NCBI RefSeq assembly: GCF_001047675.1
Contig: NZ_CP011975.1
Span: 2,458,073 to 2,522,072, forward strand
From: Yersinia aleksiciae
Lineage (GTDB): Bacteria; Pseudomonadota; Gammaproteobacteria; Enterobacterales; Enterobacteriaceae
Length of the DNA stretch: 64,000 nt
Reading direction: 5' to 3'
Shown: positions 42,116-51,091 of the stretch, one piece after another
How positions within the stretch are numbered: position 1 is the stretch's first letter
Layout of the letters: every line of letters begins with the position of its first letter
Notes under the pieces: model-generated
The model's input: only the letters and a program-made list of their open reading frames with translations
Told to the model about the DNA's origin: nothing
Database searches by the model: none
Program-made: the position numbers and the translations under genes

Positions 42116-45100
42116 ATGAAAAAAATAGTACATATCAAGATTTCTGATTCAGGTTGGATCCTTGAAAAACTAGCAAGTGAGATAACCAATCGATTGCCTT
42201 ACGTTAGTTTTGGTCTTGACACAAACAGCTCTGCTGAAATTCAATATTACATGACATACGGATGTCGGCAGGAAAGAGTTTCCCCTATTGAACTCGCTTT
42301 ATTTACCCATAAAGAGGAAGTGGCAGCCGCGGCCGCGAAATTTGATTCTGTTGCATCAGAGGTCGATTTTTGCATAGCACAATCGCTGAAAACAGAAGAT
42401 ATTATCCGTAAAATTGGTCTGACAAACGTCCAGACTATTTCTCCTGGTGTTGATTTAAATCGCTTCTCTCCAACAGTTCGCATTGGGGTCGTTGGACGGA
42501 CATATCATACTGGGCGCAAAGGCGAAAAACTTGTTGCTCAAGTAATGGATATTCCTGGTATTGAATGGCACTTCACAGGTACAGGTTGGCCAGGTCCCGC
42601 CAGTTTTATTGACGAAGATAAACTGCCTGAATTTTATCGCTCACTAGATTATATACTCGTGCCCGCTTTAATTGAGGGCGGGCCTATGTGTGTACTTGAA
42701 GCTCTGGCAAGTGGCTGTAAAGTAATTGCTTCACCCGTAGGCTGGGTTCCTCAATTTCCACATATCGGATTTAAACTGGGCGATGCTGCAGATTTGCGCC
42801 GGGTGCTACTGCAAGTCGTTGAAGAAAAACTGGTATTAAGAAGAAGTGTTGAAGATTATACTTGGGAATCATGGGCCAAAAACCATCATAACCTTTTTAG
42901 TCAATTGCTAGGACGCGATCCCTGTTTAGGTAACAAAGAAAATCAACTACAGATACTAGATACTAAAATGAAAACTGTTAATACAACTAATAAGCTCAGC
43001 GCACTTGTTGCGGTTCATGGTCAAGAAATGACGGCTTCGTTGGGGGGCCCTTCAATACGGGCACCGAAAACAGTCGCAGCTTTGCGCAATATTGGTTTAA
43101 CGGCTGATTTTATCTCAAACCGTAATTTCTCTGTAGACAATGTCGATCTCGTTCATGTTTTGAATGTTTGGCATCCTACTGAATGTGAAGTATTACTAAG
43201 ACAAATAGAAAAAAATAATCGCCCCTCTGTACTATCGCCAATATTCCTTGATCTTTCTGAGTTGAATTTTTATAACATCAAAGTTAGACAAATCCTGTCA
43301 AACAATGAAGATATTGTCGATGTTAACAAAGAGCTTTCCGCCTTACGGCGTGAAATCACAGCTCACCGAAAGAAACCGATGCTCGAACGTGAACCTCTTC
43401 CCAATTATTTTGCATCTGTCCGCCGTTTAGCCTCTTATGCCAATCATTTAATTCTGTTAAGTGATCTTGAGAAAACCCTCCTTGAGCAAATTGGTGTTTC
43501 GCATCCCTCAATAAGCATTGTCAAAAATCCAGTTGATGCTTCGGTATTTAATCACGGTGATCCCAAATTATTCAGAGAACTCATCGGGGTTGAGGATTAT
43601 GTACTTTGTGTCGGTAGAATTGAATCTAGAAAGAACCAGGCACTTCTTGCACTCGCGCTACGAGATACTAATGTTCCACTGGTCCTTATCGGACACGAAG
43701 CTGATTCTAAATATGCAGATTTAATAAGAAAATGGGGCGGTGATAATGTTATTTTTGCTGGCCGGGTTGAAGCTAACAGCCCAATGCTGGCTTCGGCATT
43801 TGCCGGTGCAAAAGTCTTCTGTCTACCATCTTGGAGTGAAGGTGCGCCCTTAGTTGCTCTGGAAGCTGCCGCTGCAGGTTGTAATATGGTTCTGAGTAAC
43901 CGATCATCAGAGTCAGAGTATTTCGGCGATTTAGCTCGGTATATTGACCCGGCGAATCCTGATGACATACGAGCCAAAATTTTAGATGCGTGGAATGATT
44001 CCAACACACTCAAATCTGAGCGTTCAGAACAACTTAAAGAAAAAATGCGTACCCAGCATAGTTGGGAAAATTATGCTATTCAGACTAAAGACGCTTATGA
44101 ATCAGCATTAAAAGTAGAAGCTGAGAAGCTATTATCATTACCGATCATTGGACAAAGAAAGAAACGTGTTTTTGTTGATTTAACAACAATGGCACACCAT
44201 AACGCGACACCAACAGGTATTGCACGTGTTGAAAGTCGGCTAGCAAATGAATTGCATAAATATTATAAGTCAGAAATACATTATATTGTCTGGAACTCAT
44301 TCTATCGTAAGTTTATCAAAGTTAGTTTCTCTGAATTTGAAAATGGTAATATACGAAGTTTTGCTGGCAAAAAAAATGCCAGTACTAACGATAGTATTCC
44401 ACGCTCTATCTGCAACTTCCAAAAAGATGACATACTACTCGTCTTCGGTGGTGCATGGATAAGAAACACTCACTATCTAAAAGATCTACGGGCATTAAAA
44501 CTGATGTTTGGCATAACACTTGTCACTACAGTTTACGATGTTATTCAACATAAACTGAAATTCTTATTCCCTGAAGGGGTTGGTGATCAATTTGCCGTAA
44601 ATTGCCGTCAAATATTAACGATTTCTGACATGGTACTGACTTGCTCCAACCAAAGTCGCCAAGATATTGTGGACTTCTGCCTTGAAACTCAAACACCATT
44701 ATGCCCAATTTCTGTTTTCAGATTAGGAGATGAAGCTGTTTATTCTAACCCTGAAGCAGATGTTGAACTTCAGAGAGAAGGGCTAACAGATTTAGCGAGC
44801 GATGATAAATTTGTTATGTTTGTCAGTACTATTGATGTGCGAAAAAACCACTCTCTTTTACTGATGTTATGGAAAGGGTTGATCAGTGAATATGGTGATG
44901 CAGTACCTAAACTAGTCTTGGTTGGTGGCGTAGGCTGGCGTGGTGAAGAAACAGTAAGTATCCTTAATCACAATCCAATCCTCAAAGATAAGGTCCTGAT
45001 GCTGCATGGCATTGAAGATGCGACTTTAGACTGGCTTTATACCCATTGTCTCTTCACTGTTTTTCCTTCTAGCTATGAAGGCTGGGGATTACCTGTCGCT

Positions 45101-45931
45101 GAAAGTTGCCGATATGGTAAGTTTTGTATTTCTTCAAATGCAGGTTCATTACCCGAAGTCGCACCTGACCATGTTGAATACATTGACCCCTTAGATTGTA
45201 TTGCTTGGTATAAAGCATTGCAGAAATATTGTTTTAACCCTGAGTTATTGGCAGAAAAAACTCAACTAGCGAAAAGTTATAAACCAACAGACTGGCAATT
45301 AACTGCTAAGCAAGTAATTGAATCAATAGATGATATTCATACAACTGAGCGAATGTCTTCGTTAAGTATTGGTGATGAAATTAGCTTTATGCTGAATGCT
45401 GAACCTCGCTCACTCAAAAGTAACAAGTTCACTCTCAAGGGTTGGTCTAACAATGAAAATGGAGGGACTTGGACTGTCGGTAATCAAGCAATACTAGGAT
45501 TCCAGTTTGATCAAGCCCATATTAGCACGTTAGCTTTGTGCTTTTCTGCGTTCGGCTACTCTCCGGCAGGGGAAGCGATCAATGTGACCGTACTGGTTAA
45601 TGGTGTAATAGTCGCAAAATGGATTGTTGATGGCGTCGCTTCTGATCTCTTAGCTCCAATACCATTATCAGTTCTGCAATCATCCCGTAATTTAAAGGTT
45701 GAACTCAGGATAGAGAATCCTAAGTCTCCTTCGCAATTTGGCGTGAATGATTGGCGTTTGCTGGGTATACATGTTCGGAGCGCAAGTCTTATTCAGCAGA
45801 AAGAAGCACCCTTAATACCGTTATTGGTATCTACCGTAAAGGCAAAAGCACCTGCCATAGTGATCCAGAAACCAAATATTACACACAAGATCAAAAATCG
45901 ATTGAGACGGCTTAAGAACGCGGTTAGTTAA
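42116..45931 (+). CDS. Giant three-module GT-B glycosyltransferase with C-terminal beta-sandwich-like domain
   Basis: 1271 aa. Module 1 (~1-285) has a GT4-like C-half with GVVGRTYHTGRKGE (~123-136) and EGGPMCVLEAL (187-197). Module 2 (~294-680) has CVGRIESRKN (498-507) and PSWSEGAPLVALEA (571-584). Module 3 (~682-1080) has VDLTTMAHHNATPTGIARVE, FVSTIDVRKN (~902-911) and PSSYEGWGLPVAES (~984-997), the closest to a canonical GT4 active site. Residues ~1085-1225 look like a beta-rich domain (FTLKGWSNNENGGTWTVGN ... NVTVLVNG ... RIENPKSPSQFGVNDWRLLGI), a pattern found at the ends of other glycan enzymes. The tail is basic (KIKNRLRRLKNAVS). As the only glycosyltransferase in the island it is the likely chain polymerase, comparable in concept to WbdA-type multi-domain enzymes. 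Linkages and sugars cannot be read from sequence. Confidence 0.88.
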   Translation: MKKIVHIKISDSGWILEKLASEITNRLPYVSFGLDTNSSAEIQYYMTYGCRQERVSPIELALFTHKEEVAAAAAKFDSVASEVDFCIAQSLKTEDIIRKIGLTNVQTISPGVDLNRFSPTVRIGVVGRTYHTGRKGEKLVAQVMDIPGIEWHFTGTGWPGPASFIDEDKLPEFYRSLDYILVPALIEGGPMCVLEALASGCKVIASPVGWVPQFPHIGFKLGDAADLRRVLLQVVEEKLVLRRSVEDYTWESWAKNHHNLFSQLLGRDPCLGNKENQLQILDTKMKTVNTTNKLSALVAVHGQEMTASLGGPSIRAPKTVAALRNIGLTADFISNRNFSVDNVDLVHVLNVWHPTECEVLLRQIEKNNRPSVLSPIFLDLSELNFYNIKVRQILSNNEDIVDVNKELSALRREITAHRKKPMLEREPLPNYFASVRRLASYANHLILLSDLEKTLLEQIGVSHPSISIVKNPVDASVFNHGDPKLFRELIGVEDYVLCVGRIESRKNQALLALALRDTNVPLVLIGHEADSKYADLIRKWGGDNVIFAGRVEANSPMLASAFAGAKVFCLPSWSEGAPLVALEAAAAGCNMVLSNRSSESEYFGDLARYIDPANPDDIRAKILDAWNDSNTLKSERSEQLKEKMRTQHSWENYAIQTKDAYESALKVEAEKLLSLPIIGQRKKRVFVDLTTMAHHNATPTGIARVESRLANELHKYYKSEIHYIVWNSFYRKFIKVSFSEFENGNIRSFAGKKNASTNDSIPRSICNFQKDDILLVFGGAWIRNTHYLKDLRALKLMFGITLVTTVYDVIQHKLKFLFPEGVGDQFAVNCRQILTISDMVLTCSNQSRQDIVDFCLETQTPLCPISVFRLGDEAVYSNPEADVELQREGLTDLASDDKFVMFVSTIDVRKNHSLLLMLWKGLISEYGDAVPKLVLVGGVGWRGEETVSILNHNPILKDKVLMLHGIEDATLDWLYTHCLFTVFPSSYEGWGLPVAESCRYGKFCISSNAGSLPEVAPDHVEYIDPLDCIAWYKALQKYCFNPELLAEKTQLAKSYKPTDWQLTAKQVIESIDDIHTTERMSSLSIGDEISFMLNAEPRSLKSNKFTLKGWSNNENGGTWTVGNQAILGFQFDQAHISTLALCFSAFGYSPAGEAINVTVLVNGVIVAKWIVDGVASDLLAPIPLSVLQSSRNLKVELRIENPKSPSQFGVNDWRLLGIHVRSASLIQQKEAPLIPLLVSTVKAKAPAIVIQKPNITHKIKNRLRRLKNAVS

Positions 45932-45972
45932 TAGCATTAACTAACTTGAATTTATTTCGAAAGATCGATGAG

Positions 45973-46014
45973 TTTAGAATGATATAATACCCCAAATTCT
46001 ATGGAATGCGGGGT
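45973..46014 (+). terminator. Possible weak hairpin between glycosyltransferase and epimerase genes
   Basis: ACCCC (about 45990-45994) pairs with GGGGT (about 46011-46015), and ATTC with GAAT inside it. There is no U-tract, so it may be only a processing or attenuation structure. Confidence 0.3.
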
Positions 46015-46107
46015 AATACATTATGCTTCACTCTGATCATGGAAGGGATGCCATGTTCCCGGCACCGTCATTGAGATACTTGGGATTAATGCTTTAGGAA
46101 TGAATAA

Positions 46108-47112
46108 ATGAAAGTACTTGTAACCGGATCTGCTGGCTTTATCGGTTCTGCTCTTGTTCTTAGACTGCTAGAGCGGGGTGATACTGTTATTGGGGTAGAT
46201 AATCATAATAATTATTACGATCCAGCAATTAAAGAAGCTCGCCTTGCAAGACACATCAATCATCCAAACTATACTCATCTGCGAGTTGATCTTGCTGATC
46301 GGTTAGCCATCCAGGATTGTTTCGTCGCGCATAAACCACAAGGAGTCGTCAATTTAGCAGCGCAAGCCGGTGTTCGCTACTCCATCGATAACCCACTCGC
46401 CTATATTGATAGCAATATTCTCGGTTTTGCGCATATTCTAGAAGGATGCCGCCACAATGCGGTAGAGCATCTTGTTTATGCCAGCAGCTCAAGTGTTTAC
46501 GGTGCAAATACATCAGTACCTTTCTCCGTTCATCAAAGTGTAAACCATCCACTAAGTCTTTATGCGGCGACAAAAAAATCGAACGAATTAATGGCGCATA
46601 CATATAGCCATCTTTATGGGCTACCAACCACTGGGCTTCGTTTCTTTACAGTATATGGTCCATGGGGTCGTCCTGACATGGCCCTATTTAAATTTACCAA
46701 AGCGATTTTGGCAGGTGAGTCTATACAGATATTTAATCACGGAAAACACCGGCGTGACTTTACTTATATCGACGATATTATCGAAGGCATTGTTCGTGTA
46801 TTAGATAAACCAGCCCAAAAGGATGAGGGGTGGAATAGCGATACTCCAGACCCAGCCACAAGTAAAGCACCTTGGCGCGTTTATAACATTGGCAATAAAA
46901 AGCCTGAGGAATTAATGGACTATATTACTGCATTAGAAAAAACACTGGGTAAAAAAGCCAAACAAGAATTTCTACCATTACAGCCTGGAGATGTAACTGA
47001 CACTTATGCAAACATTGATGATCTAGTTGAAAATTTTCACTATACACCGAAGGTGGAAATTGAAGAGGGTATTGGATATTTCGTTGACTGGTATCGTAGT
47101 TACTTTAAATAA
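46108..47112 (+). CDS. NAD-dependent UDP-glucuronate 4-epimerase-type sugar epimerase
   Basis: Extended short-chain dehydrogenase/reductase of 334 aa. NAD-binding GSAGFIG (7-13), VDNHNNYYDP, the Ser of SSSSVYG (126-132) and the catalytic pair Y152-K156 (YAATK). Length and the AGVRYSIDNPLAYIDSN and FFTVYGPWGRPDMALFKFT segments fit UDP-GlcA 4-epimerases (Gla/LspL-type), which make UDP-GalA, better than GalE. A related UDP-GlcNAc/GlcNAcA epimerase remains possible. AGGA precedes the ATG; the gene is 176 bases behind the giant glycosyltransferase. Confidence 0.87.
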   Translation: MKVLVTGSAGFIGSALVLRLLERGDTVIGVDNHNNYYDPAIKEARLARHINHPNYTHLRVDLADRLAIQDCFVAHKPQGVVNLAAQAGVRYSIDNPLAYIDSNILGFAHILEGCRHNAVEHLVYASSSSVYGANTSVPFSVHQSVNHPLSLYAATKKSNELMAHTYSHLYGLPTTGLRFFTVYGPWGRPDMALFKFTKAILAGESIQIFNHGKHRRDFTYIDDIIEGIVRVLDKPAQKDEGWNSDTPDPATSKAPWRVYNIGNKKPEELMDYITALEKTLGKKAKQEFLPLQPGDVTDTYANIDDLVENFHYTPKVEIEEGIGYFVDWYRSYFK

Positions 47113-47187
47113 TTTAAGCGGCAAAAGAACATAGAATTATGTTTTTAATTTAATCATTAATATATTTTGTAACTGAGAGTATTGACT

Positions 47188-48354
47188 GTGAAAATTGCAA
47201 TAGCGGGTATAGGTTATGTAGGTTTATCTAATGGTGTTTTGCTTTCGCAACACCATGAAGTCGTAGCATTGGATATTATTCCAGAAAAAGTTGCGATGCT
47301 TAACCGCAAAGAATCTATAATTGTTGATACTGAGTTACAAGACTTTTTAAAAAATAAACCGCTTAATTTTCGGGCCACGCTAGATAAGCATGAAGCTTAT
47401 GAGGGGGCAAGTTATGTTATTATTGCTACCCCTACCGACTACGATCCTGAAACTAATTATTTCAGTACAACATCTATTGAGGCCGTTATTCAGGATGTTA
47501 TGGCGATTAATCCTAACGCTGTGATGATTATAAAATCAACTGTGCCAGTAGGTTACACTGCTAAAACCAAAAAAAATCTTGGTTGTGATAATCTTATTTT
47601 CTCGCCTGAATTCCTACGTGAGGGGAGTGCTCTCTACGATAACTTACACCCTTCTCGTATTGTCGTGGGTGAGCGCTCCCAGCGTGCTGAAGTATTTGCT
47701 AACTTATTAAAAGAAGGCGCAATTAAAGAGAATATATCAACTCTGTTTACTGATCCCACTGAAGCTGAGGCGATCAAACTCTTTGCAAATACCTATTTAG
47801 CTATGCGTGTTTCCTATTTTAATGAGCTTGACACTTATGCGGCCTCCCATAGTTTGAATACACGCCAAATTATTGATGGCGTATGTCTTGACCCTAGAAT
47901 TGGGGAGCACTATAACAATCCATCGTTCGGCTACGGTGGCTATTGTTTACCTAAAGATACTAAGCAACTCTTGGCAAATTATCGTCATGTCCCACAAAAC
48001 CTTATTAATGCCATTGTAGAATCCAATACGACACGAAAAGATTTTATAGCAGCAGAAATTCTGCAACGTAAACCAAAGATTGTTGGTGTCTATCGCCTCA
48101 TAATGAAAAGTGGATCTGATAATTTTCGGGCATCTAGTATTCAAGGGATTATGAAACGCATTAAAGCGAAAGGTATTGAAGTTATTATCTATGAACCAAC
48201 ACTAAAAGAATCTGAGTTTTTTAACTCACGAGTATTGACTGACTTAGATAAATTTAAGAAAGAGTCCGATATAATCATCAGTAACCGGATGATTGATGTA
48301 TTAAATGATGTAAAAGATAAAGTTTATACCCGTGATTTGTTTGGTGACAACTAA
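47188..48354 (+). CDS. ugd: UDP-glucose 6-dehydrogenase
   Basis: Oxidises UDP-glucose to UDP-glucuronate in two NAD+-dependent steps. 388 aa from GTG 47188, the same length as E. coli Ugd; GAGAG lies eight bases before it, while an in-frame TTG at 47182 has no room for one. N-terminal Rossmann motif [30 protein letters not shown] (~141-160), [19 protein letters not shown] and the catalytic Cys253 in [12 protein letters not shown]. With the epimerase next door it would supply UDP-GlcA and UDP-GalA. UDP-GlcA is also the precursor for L-Ara4N lipid A modification. Confidence 0.95.
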   Translation: MKIAIAGIGYVGLSNGVLLSQHHEVVALDIIPEKVAMLNRKESIIVDTELQDFLKNKPLNFRATLDKHEAYEGASYVIIATPTDYDPETNYFSTTSIEAVIQDVMAINPNAVMIIKSTVPVGYTAKTKKNLGCDNLIFSPEFLREGSALYDNLHPSRIVVGERSQRAEVFANLLKEGAIKENISTLFTDPTEAEAIKLFANTYLAMRVSYFNELDTYAASHSLNTRQIIDGVCLDPRIGEHYNNPSFGYGGYCLPKDTKQLLANYRHVPQNLINAIVESNTTRKDFIAAEILQRKPKIVGVYRLIMKSGSDNFRASSIQGIMKRIKAKGIEVIIYEPTLKESEFFNSRVLTDLDKFKKESDIIISNRMIDVLNDVKDKVYTRDLFGDN

Positions 48355-48368
48355 CTTTCGGTTATTTA

Positions 48369-48403
48369 ATTGTGCTGAATGATGCTTTCATCTTCAGCAC
48401 AAT
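48369..48403 (+). terminator. Hairpin at the end of the glycan operon
   Basis: ATTGTGCTGAA (48369-48379) pairs perfectly with TTCAGCACAAT (48393-48403), and the loop folds further (GATG/CATC). It lies 15 bases after the ugd stop. There is no U-tract, so it may stop or protect the transcript end. Confidence 0.55.
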
Positions 48404-48408
48404 CAATA

Positions 48409-48546
48409 TTAATGCTCTTTTACTGCGTCCGTGACTTTCGATATCAGCACCGATGAGACGTCCGCATCATACATTTCCTTAAATACAGCGACGATATCAC
48501 GGGTCGTCATTTCATTAGCCAGAGCCTGCAACTGTTTTTGATCCAT
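48409..48546 (-). pseudogene. IS256-family transposase remnant (internal deletion, truncated)
   Basis: A 45-codon frame encodes MDQKQLQALANEM joined directly to TTRDIVAVFKEMYDADVSSV and LISKVTDAVKEH. The first part is the N-terminus of IS256/IS285-type transposases; the second is the motif normally found more than 100 residues later. So it is a deletion fusion with the 3' part lost. Upstream, at 48595-48618 on the minus strand, GAGCCTGTACATAGATTTG looks like the element's terminal repeat. It marks the right boundary of the glycan island. Confidence 0.75.
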
Positions 48547-48594
48547 AAATTCACCTGTTTTTGATGCTTAATTGAACATATCAAAATTAGGTAA

Positions 48595-48618
48595 TTACAC
48601 AAATCTATGTACAGGCTC
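48595..48618 (-). repeat. Probable terminal inverted repeat of the IS256-family remnant
   Basis: Minus-strand GAGCCTGTACATAGATTTG followed by TGTAA sits about 50 bases upstream of the remnant's ATG, where such an element's end would be expected. The opposite end is not found. Confidence 0.45.
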
Positions 48619-48646
48619 TGTATTTTTTTATCAGCAAAACAAAGAA

Positions 48647-49174
48647 TTACTTCTTCGCACGCTCGAAAGAAGACAAGATTTCGGCTTTAGCCGCTGCGGC
48701 ATCTTCCCAACCGTCAACTTTCACCCACTTGCCAGTTTCCAGATCTTTGTAATGCTCAAAGAAGTGCTTAATCTGTGCTTTCAGCAGTTCTGGCAGGTCT
48801 TGTACGTCTTTAACGTGATCATATTCTTTGGTCAGTTTGCTGTGCGGAACAGCCACCAACTTAGCATCTTCACCCGCTTCATCCGTCATTTTCAACACGC
48901 CAACTGGGCGGCAACGAATCACTGCACCAGGCTGCAATGGATACGGTGTTGGCACTAGCACATCAACCGGGTCCCCATCTAATGACAAGGTGTTGTTGAT
49001 GTAGCCATAGTTGCATGGGTAGAACATGGCGGTAGACATGAAACGGTCTACAAACAGAGAGCCAGTCTCTTTATCGATTTCATATTTGATCGGGTCAGCG
49101 TTAGCAGGGATTTCGATCACAACATAAATATCTTCTGGCAGGTCTTTACCTGCGGGTACGTTGTTCAAGCTCAT
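48647..49174 (-). CDS. ppa: Inorganic pyrophosphatase Ppa
   Basis: Family I soluble pyrophosphatase, essential in E. coli. 175 aa. Active-site acidic cluster [11 protein letters not shown] (~65-75) and the [19 protein letters not shown]-terminus. AAAAGGAAA precedes the ATG. First core gene beyond the island. Confidence 0.98.
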   Translation of the reverse strand: MSLNNVPAGKDLPEDIYVVIEIPANADPIKYEIDKETGSLFVDRFMSTAMFYPCNYGYINNTLSLDGDPVDVLVPTPYPLQPGAVIRCRPVGVLKMTDEAGEDAKLVAVPHSKLTKEYDHVKDVQDLPELLKAQIKHFFEHYKDLETGKWVKVDGWEDAAAAKAEILSSFERAKK

Positions 49175-49464
49175 GTCGGTTTCCTTTTATCAAACCAGAA
49201 ATGGAGTGCTGGCTATTATAGCCAAGTCTTATGTGAATTCCCGCCCTTTTCACTGTCATACCACGGTGAGATTGCCTGAATCAGGGCCATTTCATTGAGA
49301 TAAAATCCCGTCATTAGCTAAATGTATCTATTTTAAGCTGTTTTTCCGGTGATAGTTCAAGCCGACCCACGTATAGCCGATAACTTAATCAAATAATAAG
49401 AGAGTCCGCTGTACTGCTAACGCTTTGTAATCTTAACCATTTGCACACAACCGGAAAAAAACCG

Positions 49465-51045
49465 ATGTTAAAAAAGATTACCATTAAGAATGGGCTTATT
49501 GCCCAGCTATGCCTTATGTCATTGATTCTATTAGTTGTCAGTGTGATCGGAATTAATTCAATTCAGGAAAGCTCACGCTCATTACAAATCATCAATCAAA
49601 TCCAGGGGGAGGAACTGGGGTCTTTATCGAATAGCTTCAATGCCACATTGAGCGCCAGAACTGAAGCAGCACTGGCAATCCATCAACTAGAGATTGGTCT
49701 GATTGATGAGTCGTTGCAAACAGCAAAGCAGGCAGAAGGTTTACTGGCATTATCGCAAAAAGAGATGGCACGTTTTGTCAGCGCGGTATCTGACCGAGGA
49801 GACGGACAGGAACTGGCGATTAACATTCAGAAAAGTTATAAAAATTATGTGGATAAAGGCGTAGTGCCGATGCTGGCTGCCATCAAGGCGGGTTATGCTG
49901 ATGAGTATTACGATGTGCTGGAAAAGAGTATCACTGATATCAGCAAAGCATTTAATAATGATGTTGCAACCTTTCGCAGCTATGCACTGAATGCCGGTCA
50001 ATTGCAAATCGATCAAGCTAACAGTGCCGCCAAAATTAAGTTGGCGATCATTATTGCGGCGGGTGTGATCACTTTGATCTCCGCAGTACTGACATGGTTT
50101 GCACTCAAATACATTATTTTGCAGCCTTTGGAGCAATCAATTCATCAGCTGGAATTTATAGCCTCTGGTGATTTGACCCACAGCATCAACAGTGAGGGCA
50201 ATACGGAGCTGGCGCGGCTAGCCAAAGCGTTGCAGATCATGCAGCAATCGCTGGTGGCGTCAGTCAGCAATGTACGTGATGTTGGTGGGCAGATCGGTAT
50301 TGGTTCACGGGAGTTAGCGGCGGGAAATACGCATTTGGCTGAACGCACAGAGGAGTCGGCGTCATCACTGGAGCAAACGGCGGCCAGTATGGAGCAGTTG
50401 ACCTCGACGGTAAAAATGAATGCTGAAAACTCCGATCAGGCGAATCGCTTGGCGATGAGTGTCTCGGACATTGCCAATAAGGGCAGTGAAGCTGTCAGCC
50501 ATGTGGTTGATAAGATGCAGGCCATTACTTCCAGTTCACGACGTATTTCCGACATCATTGCCGTGATCGACGGTATCGCATTTCAGACCAATATTCTGGC
50601 GTTGAATGCTGCGGTTGAAGCGGCCCGAGCCGGTGAGCAGGGACGTGGTTTTGCTGTGGTCGCTGGCGAGGTCCGTAATCTGGCCCAGCGCAGCGCGCAA
50701 TCGGCTAAAGAGATCAAAGATCTCATCGTGGAATCACAAAATCGAGTGCGAGAAGGCGCGGATATGGCGGAGTCTGCGGGTAAAACCATGCATGAGATCG
50801 CCAGCGAAGTGAGTCGGGTGACGGCATTAATGCGCGAAATATCAGCTGCAAGTTATGAACAAAGTAGCGGTATTGAGCAAGTGAATGTGGCTATCGCGCA
50901 AATGGATCAGGTTGCCCAGCAGAATGCGACATTGGTTGAACAAGCTGCGGCAGCAACGCGCTCATTAGAGGAACAAGCCGATGCCTTATCAGCCAGTATG
51001 GCGGTATTTAAATTACAGGGAGATAAATTGGCGCTTGAAGCATAA
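49465..51045 (+). CDS. Methyl-accepting chemotaxis protein
   Basis: Transmembrane chemoreceptor of 526 aa from ATG 49465 (an in-frame TTG at 49441 would add eight residues). First membrane helix ~11-31, helical periplasmic sensor ~32-188, second helix ~191-213, HAMP ~214-266, then the signalling domain with the conserved hairpin tip DGIAFQTNILALNAAVEAAR (~372-391). The sensor resembles the TarH four-helix type; the ligand is unknown. The C-terminus (QGDKLALEA) lacks the NWxxF pentapeptide that tethers CheR/CheB, so it is a low-abundance-type receptor. Inserted between ppa and fbp; E. coli has ytfQRT-yjfF there. Confidence 0.95.
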   Translation: MLKKITIKNGLIAQLCLMSLILLVVSVIGINSIQESSRSLQIINQIQGEELGSLSNSFNATLSARTEAALAIHQLEIGLIDESLQTAKQAEGLLALSQKEMARFVSAVSDRGDGQELAINIQKSYKNYVDKGVVPMLAAIKAGYADEYYDVLEKSITDISKAFNNDVATFRSYALNAGQLQIDQANSAAKIKLAIIIAAGVITLISAVLTWFALKYIILQPLEQSIHQLEFIASGDLTHSINSEGNTELARLAKALQIMQQSLVASVSNVRDVGGQIGIGSRELAAGNTHLAERTEESASSLEQTAASMEQLTSTVKMNAENSDQANRLAMSVSDIANKGSEAVSHVVDKMQAITSSSRRISDIIAVIDGIAFQTNILALNAAVEAARAGEQGRGFAVVAGEVRNLAQRSAQSAKEIKDLIVESQNRVREGADMAESAGKTMHEIASEVSRVTALMREISAASYEQSSGIEQVNVAIAQMDQVAQQNATLVEQAAAATRSLEEQADALSASMAVFKLQGDKLALEA

Positions 51046-51076
51046 AAAAACAGCGGCCCCTAAGCCGCTGTTTTTC
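51046..51076 (+). terminator. Bidirectional terminator between the chemoreceptor and fbp
   Basis: AAAAACAGCGGC (51046-51057) pairs perfectly with GCCGCTGTTTTT (51064-51075). A-rich and T-rich flanks make it work on both strands. Confidence 0.88.
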
Positions 51077-51091
51077 ATTGTTATTCGCTAA

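Noticed and set aside
47140..47165. PmrA-box-like TTTAAT...ATTAAT pair before ugd
   Set aside because: Spacing is six rather than five bases and one half-site mismatches. The whole stretch is AT-rich, so such hexamers are expected by chance.
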